Below are positions 28,191 to 36,794 of a stretch of DNA of 64,000 bases, in pieces. Location: positions 372,001 through 436,000 of the forward strand of contig NZ_JAUSSG010000004.1 of assembly GCF_030812215.1 (NCBI RefSeq), in the 5' to 3' direction. The stretch comes from Variovorax boronicumulans. Lineage in GTDB: Bacteria; Pseudomonadota; Gammaproteobacteria; Burkholderiales; Burkholderiaceae_C. The translations under genes were made by a program, and so were the position numbers. The notes under the pieces were generated by a model that was not told the DNA's origin, searched no databases, and worked only from the letters and a program-made list of their open reading frames with translations. Numbering within the stretch: the first letter of the stretch is position 1; every line of letters begins with the position of its first letter.

Positions 28191-29308
28191 CAATCCCTCC
28201 GCGCCCGCGCTGCAGCCAACGCCTCTGCAGTGCCATAACGCTCCATCAACGCCACCTCATCGGCCTTGCTCAGCCTGCCCTGGGCGCGATAGACCAATGC
28301 GGTCATCACGGCCCCCGTCTGCACGGGCTTGTCTTCAGGTTCGCCCAGGCCGCTGTCGCTTTGCCATTCCGCAGGAAAACGCGGCCAGCTGCAGGTGATC
28401 TGGCTGCTCATGTGAAAGAAGGTCTCCATGAAGCCGGGCCTGCACTCCTGCCGGTACTGGCTGCAGCTGGGCAAGCCGCAGTAGGTGGTGTAGTCCGGAT
28501 GCAGGTAGCGTGCGATGCCCTTGAAATTGGCGGGTGCGTCAGCCGGAATGCGGTCGATGGTGGGGCCTGTTTCCATGTACTGGCGGATGTATTCCCACAA
28601 ATGGGCCGCGCCGCTGGGGCCGGTGACGGCAGGGCCTGCGAACAGGCAGTCTTCGCCTTGGGCCGTGGGGTCGGCGGCATCGAAGGGAGGGTGGTACAGG
28701 GCCAGGGCCTTGATGGTCTGCTTGGCTCCGGCACTGGTGCCCTCGGGCTCGAACAGTGCGACCAGCCGATTCCACTCGAACACCGCGTTGCCTCCACAGT
28801 ATTTGGGACGCAGCACATACACCTTGCGCGTGATCCGATTGAAGCGGATACGACCTCGCGCGAGAGTGAAGAAGCAAGTGCGCATGCCCATGTAGTGGAA
28901 CCAGGCAAAAATCAGAAAGGCACAAGCCAGGGCGGCGGGAAAACCCAGCAGCCATCCAAAAATCAAATCTCCAACATCAAATTGAGAAGTGAAATACCAA
29001 AAGACAATCAACTGCCCAAACAGGACAGGATGAATAGTCATCCCATACCAGAACCAAATAATAAAAAGGGCCGGAAATATCACATAGAAATTTCCGATGC
29101 CTGCACGCCATTGCAAATTCCACCCTGAATTGCACAACTCCAAGTAAACATCATTCTGCGCATAGACTGCGCCATTGGGTATCGTGACACCCGATGCACC
29201 CGAGCGGTTGATTGGCCATTGCTTCTGGCCTTCAAGGTTGATGTGAGTGCGACTCTTCTCGATAGATTTTCTTAGCGCTATCGCGTAGCTGTTTTCTCGA
29301 ACGAACAT
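28190..29308 (-). CDS. DUF6708-like membrane protein, candidate immunity protein
   Basis: A 372-residue product. ATG 29308 follows GAGGAAA, which overlaps the stop of the effector gene. An open frame from TTG 29320 is less likely. Two or three hydrophobic segments lie at about residues 75-145 (FYVIFPALFIIWFWYG, VLFGQLIVFWYF, PAALACAFLIFAWFHY). A soluble part follows, with ARGRIRFNRITRKVYVLRP as its clearest motif, resembling DUF6708 proteins of VgrG loci. Base composition at 28900-29110 is clearly AT-richer than the neighbourhood. Its position directly after a pore-forming-type effector suggests immunity or an accessory role. The family name is tentative. Confidence 0.6.
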   Translation of the reverse strand: MFVRENSYAIALRKSIEKSRTHINLEGQKQWPINRSGASGVTIPNGAVYAQNDVYLELCNSGWNLQWRAGIGNFYVIFPALFIIWFWYGMTIHPVLFGQLIVFWYFTSQFDVGDLIFGWLLGFPAALACAFLIFAWFHYMGMRTCFFTLARGRIRFNRITRKVYVLRPKYCGGNAVFEWNRLVALFEPEGTSAGAKQTIKALALYHPPFDAADPTAQGEDCLFAGPAVTGPSGAAHLWEYIRQYMETGPTIDRIPADAPANFKGIARYLHPDYTTYCGLPSCSQYRQECRPGFMETFFHMSSQITCSWPRFPAEWQSDSGLGEPEDKPVQTGAVMTALVYRAQGRLSKADEVALMERYGTAEALAAARARRD

Positions 29309-29316
29309 GATTTTCC

Positions 29317-31986
29317 TCAAGCCAGTTGCAATTCCTTCTGAGCATTAGCCAGGTCTTGCAGTGTTTCCCGCAAGTTGTCATGCATCGGCTTCTTACCTTT
29401 GCGCTGCTTGTTCAGAGGAATATCGCGCAACCAGGTAATCCACTTGTCCTCGCTCAAGAGCAGCACAAAAATCGTGCTGCCGATTGCTAACGCGGCTCCC
29501 ATTAAGCCCAGGGTTGCTGCGGCCGCTGCCCAAGCGATGCCCTCAACACCGAATATCGCGGCACCGGTACCGAGGACGGTGAGTACGGTTCCAATAACAG
29601 ATGCAGTTTGAGCGCGTGATAGCCATAGTTGCCCTCTGTCTCTAGATTTCACAGCATCCATTCCATCCAGCACCGTTGAAAACACCGCCGCCGGCCCAAG
29701 AAATTTGAACGCCGACAGCCGAAGACTCTTGAGATGCAGCGCTTTGATGCTGTCCAAACCTTCGACAAGTGCCGGGTACTTGTAGGCGTCATACCCCTTC
29801 ACCCCCTTGAAGATCGTTTCTTCATACGCCTTGGCGCGCCAGTCATAGAGGCTGCCGATGCCTTGCAGCAATTGGCCCGCAAGGTCGAAGGCAGTGCGTG
29901 CATCGAACTTGGTGCCGAACTGGTTGCCCTTGATGATGGCGGCGCCAAGGTCCATCAGCGCGCCCAGCATCGCTGCACGCGTTCCAGGGGCCGCAGTGCG
30001 TGCGCGCTCCAGCGCCGCAGCCTTCCCGGCACGGGTGGCCGGATCTGCAATGGACTTCAGCTTCTTGGCCCGCAGCGCAATGCGCTTGGCGTTCTCTGCA
30101 ACGTCGGCCTGCAGCTGCGCCACTGCCTTGTTCACGGTGCTGCCCAGGGTGCTCATGCCAGCCAGGGCCAGGTGCTGCACCATGCGTGCTTCCAGTTGCG
30201 ATGCTTTCCAGCCGCCGATGCCGGTCGCAGCGCGCGCCGAGAGCAGGGAGAACACGTGGCCGGCCCAGGCCGCCTTGCGCAGCATGGCCGGTGCGTCGGC
30301 GTTTTGCGCTTCATCGATGAAGCCCAGTGCCTTGTCGCCCAAGGCCAGGCGCCCGGCCATCAATTTGAGGGTCGTCGCCAATGTTTCGGTCATGGCGGCT
30401 TCGGGCTCGGCGGGGGGCACCACCGCGGCCGGGGGCTTGGGGTTTTCGAAGTCTTTGTAGGCTGCCAGGAGGGTGTCGCTGTTGAAGCACAGCAGGCGCG
30501 ACAGCAGGCTGCCGCCCCACGGGTTCATTGCCCGCAGCGCCTCACGCCCGGCTTCGTGCGTTTCCAGGCCTGCCAGGCACTGAGCGAGCTGCAGGCTCAA
30601 TGCGGCGCCGCCACCGGACTTGTTGATCTTGCCGTCCTGATCGCTGAAACGGCCCAGGGCCGCGAGCAACAGGCTGCCGAACACCCATTTGTTCTGGTCA
30701 CGGCCGAGCGCGGCCACTCTGTCTTGCGCTTGCTCCTGCCGGATCCTTTGCTCCTGCAGGATGTCGCGTGCCGCAGCCTGGTCGAACCATTGGCTGCACG
30801 CGAGCTGAACGGCCGACTGGGCGTTGCCGAGCTCGCGCTGGTGGTTGGCCGTGCGCGCAGCGGTTCGGCGGGCGCTTTCCTTGGCGGCCTCCTGGGGGTC
30901 GCGCGGCAGCGGCGCATGAATGCGTGCCGACTCCGCGTAGCCCCGGTCAACGCGAGCGACAGCACCCTGTTGCGCGAGGGCCATCAGACCCTGCGCCCCG
31001 ATGGCCGTCTGGAACACCCATTCATTGCTCACATCCTTGTGATGCCCTGTCGCACCGGACGCCTGCCAATGGCTATAGCCAGTTTGCGCCTCGGCCTGCA
31101 GGTGCCCCAATTCCTGCGCAATGCCAATGGCGTCGTCGCACGCGACGACGGCCCCACCGTTGTCGGTCAGAAATTTGGCGATGTTCTGCAGGCGCTTTCC
31201 GTGTGCACCGGCGTAGCCGAGTTGTTTCACGACCGAGGTTTCTTCGACCGTGATTTTTCCGGCGTGTTCGCCCGTGATCAGATAGTGGTCCGTCTCCACA
31301 AAGCGCTTGCGCTCATAGTCGCCCCACCCGCGCTCCATCGCATTGCTGCCCATCAAGCCGTACAACTGGGGCTCCAGCGCGTTGCGCACGGCTTCGTCCT
31401 CCAGCGCCCTGAATTCGGCCACGCTCCAGCTATTTGCGTCTGGGTTGGGCACTGCGGTGCCGGGCGCGGCCTTGCTGCCGCTGGCCCAGCCGGCCACGTC
31501 GAAGCTTTGCGTGTACTTGTCCAGGTCGCTGTCGATGACCTTGCTCAGGTGATCGGGGTCCATCGGGTCGGGGTGGAACAGGTAGTTCAGCTTCGTGACA
31601 TCCTTGGCGCCTTGGATCCACACAAGGCTTCTGTTGGCACCCCATTCCTGCGGGCTGCACGCGGCAAGGCCTTCGGCCTCTTTCGGGTGATCGACATCGA
31701 ATCGTGTCAGGTAGCCATGCGAATGCACGGCGTAGCCGAACCATGCGGGAAGCCGGCAGTTGGTTTCGATGCGGATGTACAGATAACCCGCGCGCAGCAT
31801 GCGCACGTTGTATCGGGCGGTCTGGAGTGCGATGCCGCCTGGCTGGCTCTTGAAACTGCCGCTGGGCTTGAGCTTGTCCAGTGCAGCCGCGCCCTTGTCG
31901 GTGCAGCTGTAGGCAGCGGCGTAGCGCGTGAACAGAATCGGCAGTCCGCTTTGGGCGCATTGATCACAGGGGTTCTTGCAGGCCAT
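29317..31986 (-). CDS. T6SS effector, VasX / BTH_I2691-like
   Basis: An 889-residue protein. The first 100 residues match the VasX N-terminal region (C-x-x-C then SGLPILFTRYAAA, and later RMLRAGYLYI), shared by T6SS effectors of the BTH_I2691 type. The middle is long and helical. The C-terminus has hydrophobic helices (about residues 780-850: SVIGTVLTVLGTGAAIFG, AAAAATLGLMGAALAIG, STIFVLLL), consistent with membrane insertion and depolarisation, as known for VasX. It is exported with VgrG through the DUF4123 adaptor encoded just upstream, whose stop it overlaps. Target cells are inferred to be competitor bacteria or eukaryotes. Confidence 0.8.
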   Translation of the reverse strand: MACKNPCDQCAQSGLPILFTRYAAAYSCTDKGAAALDKLKPSGSFKSQPGGIALQTARYNVRMLRAGYLYIRIETNCRLPAWFGYAVHSHGYLTRFDVDHPKEAEGLAACSPQEWGANRSLVWIQGAKDVTKLNYLFHPDPMDPDHLSKVIDSDLDKYTQSFDVAGWASGSKAAPGTAVPNPDANSWSVAEFRALEDEAVRNALEPQLYGLMGSNAMERGWGDYERKRFVETDHYLITGEHAGKITVEETSVVKQLGYAGAHGKRLQNIAKFLTDNGGAVVACDDAIGIAQELGHLQAEAQTGYSHWQASGATGHHKDVSNEWVFQTAIGAQGLMALAQQGAVARVDRGYAESARIHAPLPRDPQEAAKESARRTAARTANHQRELGNAQSAVQLACSQWFDQAAARDILQEQRIRQEQAQDRVAALGRDQNKWVFGSLLLAALGRFSDQDGKINKSGGGAALSLQLAQCLAGLETHEAGREALRAMNPWGGSLLSRLLCFNSDTLLAAYKDFENPKPPAAVVPPAEPEAAMTETLATTLKLMAGRLALGDKALGFIDEAQNADAPAMLRKAAWAGHVFSLLSARAATGIGGWKASQLEARMVQHLALAGMSTLGSTVNKAVAQLQADVAENAKRIALRAKKLKSIADPATRAGKAAALERARTAAPGTRAAMLGALMDLGAAIIKGNQFGTKFDARTAFDLAGQLLQGIGSLYDWRAKAYEETIFKGVKGYDAYKYPALVEGLDSIKALHLKSLRLSAFKFLGPAAVFSTVLDGMDAVKSRDRGQLWLSRAQTASVIGTVLTVLGTGAAIFGVEGIAWAAAAATLGLMGAALAIGSTIFVLLLSEDKWITWLRDIPLNKQRKGKKPMHDNLRETLQDLANAQKELQLA

Positions 31987-33058
31987 GGCTTATCTTTTTT
32001 TGAGGCTGGATGATCTTGTTCAGAAGCATCGAAAAGCTGGCTTCGGGCCGATCGCGCAACTGGTCTTCAATCTGGCTCAACGCCGATGCCAGGTGCGGCA
32101 GGCTCCAGTCCATAGCGCGCGCGGGACCTTCTTTGGGGGCGTGCATCCAGGTGATCCAGACATAGTCTTCAAGGTCGAGGTTTTTCAGGTTCATGCGCGC
32201 GGCGTCAGCCAGCATTTGCTGCAAGCTGCCTGGATCGGGCTGGGCCTCGGGCGGTATGTTGTGCTTGGCATAGCTGCGCCAGATCGAATTGGCGTCCGGC
32301 GAGACACCCGAGAGAAACCACTGCGCCTCATCGAACAGATCGCGCGGCGATCCGTCCGCTTTCGTTCCGTAGGGAAGCACTGGTGCTTTGGCACAAAACC
32401 ATCGGGCAGGCTCGGGCCTGTCGCCGAACGGCCCCCAGGGTTGCATCAGCGACCACCATTGAGTGACCGGGCCGAGCCACCGGCTTTGCTGCAGGGGACT
32501 CAGCGCATGCCAGACACGCTGCATGACGCGCGGATCCTGGAAGCGAAACAGCACACGTTCTTCTTTGTGGGGGGGCCGTTGGTCGCCCAGGCCGACCCAG
32601 TACCTGGTGATGGCCTGCGCCGATTCAGAACTGATGACCACACCGCAGAAGTCCTGTTTGGTGACACGCTCGTTCACCTGCTGCGAAGCGAACGCCAGGC
32701 AATGCGCCAACCATTCGCGCAGGTCTCGAGTCCTGAATCCCGGGACGGAGACAACCAACTCTTCGGGCAACTCCAGCAGGCAGGGCGCACGCTCTTCGTG
32801 ATACTCGAAGTAGCTATCGGGCACGCTGATGCGGTCACGCGCCCATTTGGGAAACTGCTCGCACAGTTCCTGCGCCAGCGGGTTTCCGTCCCAGCGGTTG
32901 AACAACAGGTAGGCCCTCTGGGGAAGCGGTTCTTTTCCGGCCTTGCCCCCGAACTCCTTGGGCGAGAGCGCGGTCAGAGCGCCCCAGCCCTCCATCAGCG
33001 CGTCGATCAGCTTTTCGCAGAGGGGCGTTTGCCCTCCAGCATCGGCATCGTCGATCAT
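31964..33058 (-). CDS. DUF4123 T6SS adaptor (Tap/Tec-like)
   Basis: A 364-residue product from ATG 33058, overlapping the vgrG stop by four bases (ATGA). The N-terminal 130 residues carry the DUF4123 pattern: AYLLFNRWDG, APCLLELPEEL and REWLAHCLAF. DUF4123 proteins load a specific effector onto VgrG and are not themselves secreted. The C-terminal half is variable, as expected for the effector-binding part. Its place between vgrG and the VasX-like gene repeats the order known from other T6SS effector loci. Confidence 0.82.
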   Translation of the reverse strand: MIDDADAGGQTPLCEKLIDALMEGWGALTALSPKEFGGKAGKEPLPQRAYLLFNRWDGNPLAQELCEQFPKWARDRISVPDSYFEYHEERAPCLLELPEELVVSVPGFRTRDLREWLAHCLAFASQQVNERVTKQDFCGVVISSESAQAITRYWVGLGDQRPPHKEERVLFRFQDPRVMQRVWHALSPLQQSRWLGPVTQWWSLMQPWGPFGDRPEPARWFCAKAPVLPYGTKADGSPRDLFDEAQWFLSGVSPDANSIWRSYAKHNIPPEAQPDPGSLQQMLADAARMNLKNLDLEDYVWITWMHAPKEGPARAMDWSLPHLASALSQIEDQLRDRPEASFSMLLNKIIQPQKKISHGLQEPL

Positions 33059-35598
33059 CCGCGCGGCACCGAATTTCCGCCGTTGTCGGCACCGTTTTCC
33101 TTGGTCGCACACGCCTTGTCGTTCACGGGCCGGGTGGGCTTTGAGTCCCCCGAAATGAAGCTGTGAACAGCGGCATGGTTGATGTATTTGCCAGTGGTCC
33201 CCTTGGTGATGCTGCCGGCGCTGTACTCGCCATAGCTGCCCCCGCCATTGATCGTCAGTCGGGTCTTGGCCGTGATGTTGATGATGTCGGCAGTCAGCTC
33301 GATCTTGTCTTTGGCGAGCATCCTGATGGAGTTTTCGAGTGCCTTGATCTCGATGTCGGCCCGGGCGGCAATCACCTCCATGCCGCTTTGCATGGCGTAG
33401 ACCTTGAACGCCTCGAGCGCAACCGCGATCAGGCTGCCGCCGCTGTTGATGCTGGTGTGCGCGGAACTGGTGATTTGTGTGTGTTCGACGCTGGCGATGT
33501 GCGTGGATCCGCCCGAGGTAACGGCGATGCCACTCGGGCTGGCAAGCACCAGATGGGGGTCGGCCAGCTCGGGAAACTGCCCTTCCCGCGGGTTGCCACC
33601 ACTGCCCTTGATGGTGTCGTTCTGCTTCCCGAGGGCCTTGGCGACGGCATCCTGATCACCTTTGATCTGGGCTTTGCTGGTACGGGCCGCATCGGATTGG
33701 CCTTCGATCAGATCGCGGGCCAGCACAAGGCGCGGAACGGCGTCGCCCAAGTCTTTGGCATGGCCGGCGGCATCCACGCGAGCCTCGGTGGTGATGAGCA
33801 TGCCGTCAGCTGCGCGCATGACGCCATGGCCGTCGGTACGCAGCTCATAGCCTTGACCGCGCCGGTCCTTGCGCCCGCCATGGTCTTCAACGCGGGTGAT
33901 GGAGCCCAGGCTCAATGAGCTGGACTGGTAGTCGCTCTTGAGCTGGGCCTGGATTTCCCCGGCCGTGTCGTCCAGGACAAGCTGATTGCTGCGCCCGGCA
34001 GAGCTGTTGCCGCCACCGCCCACAAGTTCGCGCGAGCGAAACCCCGACAGTGCCGCCTGATCAGGCAGTTTGTATGGCGGCATGTTCATCTGGTTGTAAA
34101 CACGACCTGTGCAGATGGGCAGATCGGGGTCGCCGCCGAAGAAATCGATGACGACTTCCTGGCCGATGCGCGGGAGGTGCATCGCACCGAGTTGATTGCC
34201 GGCCCAGGCCGCGCTCACGCGCACCTTGCACGAACTGTTCTGATTGAACTGGCCGTCGCGGTCCCACGGAAACTGGACTTTGATGCGGCCGTATTCGTCG
34301 GTCCAGATGTTCTGGCCGACGGGGCCGACGACAACCGCATTCTGTGGGCCACCCGTCCTGGGCTTGGGGCGGGTGAGCACGGGGCGCAACTCTTCTGTGA
34401 CCGGGTGCACCGTGAAGTCGACGCTCACCGCCCAGTTCTGCGAGCGACCGGGGGCAGCGCCCTTGATCTGGCTCTCCTGCCCCGTGTCTTCGATCGCGAA
34501 GTTCGTGTGCAGGATCAGGTATTCCGCATTTGCACTCTCACGCGGATGCTTTTGCATGCGGAACGTGCAGCCCGGCACCATGCCTCGCAGGTGGCCTGCG
34601 GCATGTGCGCGGGCGCCATGGGTGCGCAGGTGCTGCATGCGCAGCCGAGCGAAGGCCTGCGCTTCGGTGGACGGCTCATTGGGGCCGGTGCCCCCCGCCT
34701 CCGGTTGCACGAAGTGGCTGCCTCCCACACTGGCGTGATACTGGTACACCTCGCCGTTGGCATGGCTGGTCGAGCGTGGCGCACTGTTCTGGCCGATCAG
34801 CCTGGCCTTGCTGCGTGTGTAGTCGTAGTCTCTGGTGGCGTAGGAGCCGCTGGTGAGTTGGTTGTGCACCGCGAAGCGATGGATGTATTCCGCGTCGGTC
34901 TTGTACCCGGGGGTATGGAATTCGACGTTCGCGTAGGCGGCGCTCGGGCATTCCCTGTAGGCGGCCATCGCATCCGACAAGACCAGGCGATGGGCGCCGT
35001 CGCTGTGCTCGAAGTGGTAGTTGATGCCGTACTCCTGGCACAGGCGCTCGAAGAACTCGAAGTTGCTCTCGTTCCATTGCACGCAGTAATCGCGAATCGG
35101 ATAGGTGTCGTACAGCCTCTTTTCCACGGGGAACGAATAACTTCCCAACACCTGATCGAGCGTTTGGACGACCGTCTGGTCCTGGTAGATCTTGCAGTCG
35201 CAATTCAGCGTCGCCAGGTGCAGCCAAGGTCGAATGATGAAGCGGTAGACCACATGGCGGCCAGCCTCGCCTTCCATGACGGCATCCGTCACGATGCCGC
35301 TGATCTGTCGCACCCCTGCGCCGGTACCGTAGACACTGGAGCCAACGGTTCCGGCCAGCAGTTCGCCAGAGCCATCAAGTTCGATCAGGCAGGTAACTGC
35401 TTGCCCAATGAAGCCGTCGAGATTGAAATCGGCCGCGCCGCTCGCACCGAGATTCAGCGCATCGGGGGTCTTGAGGACGAGTTCGTATTCGAAGAGGCCG
35501 TTCACGCCTTCGCGACCGGCGAGCCGCACGGGCATCAATGCGGGCAGCCCCAGGCTCAAGGGGATGGCGGTGCTGATGACGGAGAGGGTTTGAGGCAC
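33055..35598 (-). CDS. vgrG: T6SS spike protein VgrG
   Basis: About 847 residues from GTG 35598. TTG 35628 or TTG 35667 are alternative starts, since no ATG is well placed. The N-terminal third is the gp27-like domain (ITGLFEYEL-like GLFEYELV, QYGINYHFEH-type CQEYGINYHFEH). IWTDEYGRIKVQFPWDRDG marks the gp5 OB fold, and the C-terminal ADGMLITTEA and ASPSGIAVTSGGSTHI segments are the DUF2345 extension. It forms the trimeric tip and carries the VasX-like effector. It is the first gene of the island's operon. The upstream 220 bp hold an imperfect inverted repeat at 35691-35748. Confidence 0.93.
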   Translation of the reverse strand: MPQTLSVISTAIPLSLGLPALMPVRLAGREGVNGLFEYELVLKTPDALNLGASGAADFNLDGFIGQAVTCLIELDGSGELLAGTVGSSVYGTGAGVRQISGIVTDAVMEGEAGRHVVYRFIIRPWLHLATLNCDCKIYQDQTVVQTLDQVLGSYSFPVEKRLYDTYPIRDYCVQWNESNFEFFERLCQEYGINYHFEHSDGAHRLVLSDAMAAYRECPSAAYANVEFHTPGYKTDAEYIHRFAVHNQLTSGSYATRDYDYTRSKARLIGQNSAPRSTSHANGEVYQYHASVGGSHFVQPEAGGTGPNEPSTEAQAFARLRMQHLRTHGARAHAAGHLRGMVPGCTFRMQKHPRESANAEYLILHTNFAIEDTGQESQIKGAAPGRSQNWAVSVDFTVHPVTEELRPVLTRPKPRTGGPQNAVVVGPVGQNIWTDEYGRIKVQFPWDRDGQFNQNSSCKVRVSAAWAGNQLGAMHLPRIGQEVVIDFFGGDPDLPICTGRVYNQMNMPPYKLPDQAALSGFRSRELVGGGGNSSAGRSNQLVLDDTAGEIQAQLKSDYQSSSLSLGSITRVEDHGGRKDRRGQGYELRTDGHGVMRAADGMLITTEARVDAAGHAKDLGDAVPRLVLARDLIEGQSDAARTSKAQIKGDQDAVAKALGKQNDTIKGSGGNPREGQFPELADPHLVLASPSGIAVTSGGSTHIASVEHTQITSSAHTSINSGGSLIAVALEAFKVYAMQSGMEVIAARADIEIKALENSIRMLAKDKIELTADIINITAKTRLTINGGGSYGEYSAGSITKGTTGKYINHAAVHSFISGDSKPTRPVNDKACATKENGADNGGNSVPRG

Positions 35599-35690
35599 TG
35601 GCGGCAGACCTGATGGATGGCAATCCAAAAAGTCTGGGCCACACAGAACCCGCACATTCACAAACAATAGTCAAACGACCTGCACCGCGG

Positions 35691-35748
35691 CAATGGGCAG
35701 GCAAGAGTGCGAAAAATTCACGCCTCAAGAATCGGGACTCTTGCCCAT
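35691..35748 (-). terminator. Imperfect inverted repeat between the lpxH-like gene and vgrG
   Basis: The arms AATGGGC...AAGAGT (35691-35707, with a 4-base bulge) and ACTCTTGCCCATT (35736-35748) pair over 13 bases. On the minus strand the hairpin lies after the lpxH-like stop and before vgrG, so it could separate their transcripts. There is no T-run. Confidence 0.35.
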
Positions 35749-35821
35749 TGGCCCAGGTCGTCTCCATGCGCGGAGCACAACGCGCAGCAACGCCGCGTCA
35801 CGGCGCCAGATTTATCGCCGC

Positions 35822-36700
35822 TCAGGCGGCCACGGCTTCCCGTGCCGGCGTCGCCTTCGACGGCACCGGCATGTGCTGTGCCCAGTCGATGATTTCCAGC
35901 GTGCCGTCCGCATGCTCGGCCAGTGCCGTGAGGCTTTCCACCCAGTCGCCGTCGTTGCAATAGAGGATGCCGTCGATGTCGCGCATCTCGGCATGGTGGA
36001 TGTGGCCGCACACCACGCCCTGCGCGCCGCGCTTGCGGGCCTCGCGCGCCACGGCGTTCTCGAAGTCGCCCACGTAGCTCACCGCCCGCTTCACCTTGCC
36101 CTTGAGGTACTTGGAGAGCGACCAGTACGGCAGCCCCATGCGCGCGCGCAGCGAGTTGAGGTGGCGGTTCAGCTTGAGCGTGAATTCGTAGAGCGAGTCG
36201 CCCACGTAGGCGAGCCACTTGGCGCACTGGATCACGCCGTCGAACAGGTCGCCGTGAATGATCCACAGCTTGCGGCCATCGGCGGTCTCGTGGATCCATT
36301 CGTCGGCCACGTCGATGCCGCCGAAGTTGTGATTGAGGTACTTGCGGGCGAACTCGTCGTGGTTGCCCGGGATGAAGATCACGCGCGTGCCCTTGCGCGC
36401 CTTGCGCAGGAGCTTCTGGATCACGTCGTTGTGCGCCTGCGGCCAGTACCAGTGGCGCTTGAGCTGCCAGCCGTCGATGATGTCGCCGACCAGGAACAGG
36501 GTCTCGCACTCGGTGTGCTTGAGAAAGTCGAGCAGCGCACGGGCCTGGCAGCCGGGCGTGCCCAGGTGCAGGTCGGAGATCCAGAGGGTGCGGAAGTGCA
36601 GCGGTGGACGCTGGCGATCGTCGTCCTCCAGGTCCACCGTTGCCGGGGGCTGGGTCGCGGTGTCGCGCCATGCGCGAAGGAAAGCGTCGTCGCGTTGCAT
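35822..36700 (-). CDS. LpxH-like UDP-2,3-diacylglucosamine diphosphatase / metallophosphoesterase
   Basis: A 292-residue product from ATG 36700. The metallophosphoesterase motifs follow in LpxH order: ISDLHLG, GDIIDGW, GNHDE, IHGD and GHIHH. The WYWPQAHNDVIQKLL region is typical of the COG2908 (LpxH and relatives) branch. LpxH removes UMP from UDP-diacylglucosamine in lipid A synthesis. Other members of this branch act on unknown substrates, so I leave the symbol blank. The last 20 or so residues (HMPVPSKATPAREAVAA) include the right 27-bp repeat of the T6SS island, and the final residues may have been altered by insertion. Confidence 0.82.
   Translation of the reverse strand: MQRDDAFLRAWRDTATQPPATVDLEDDDRQRPPLHFRTLWISDLHLGTPGCQARALLDFLKHTECETLFLVGDIIDGWQLKRHWYWPQAHNDVIQKLLRKARKGTRVIFIPGNHDEFARKYLNHNFGGIDVADEWIHETADGRKLWIIHGDLFDGVIQCAKWLAYVGDSLYEFTLKLNRHLNSLRARMGLPYWSLSKYLKGKVKRAVSYVGDFENAVAREARKRGAQGVVCGHIHHAEMRDIDGILYCNDGDWVESLTALAEHADGTLEIIDWAQHMPVPSKATPAREAVAA
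35851..35877. repeat. Right 27-bp direct repeat of the T6SS island
   Basis: Identical and in the same orientation to 27344-27370. It lies within the lpxH-like coding sequence, 29 bp before its stop. The two copies enclose the DotU-like, DUF6708-like, VasX-like, DUF4123 and vgrG genes, about 8.5 kb. A 3'-gene-end core duplicated at both ends is the usual mark of site-specific integration, but no integrase is present. Confidence 0.85.
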
Positions 36701-36794
36701 GGACGGGTAGGCTCCCACCCGCGCATGACGCTGCGATGGCACACCCGCGACATCCCGGTGACGCGTGGCCCCCGCGCAACGCCACAATCGCGCG

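Noticed and set aside
29734..32013. A 759-residue plus-strand frame opposite the VasX-like gene
   Set aside because: Antisense shadow; the minus-strand product has recognisable N-terminal and membrane segments.
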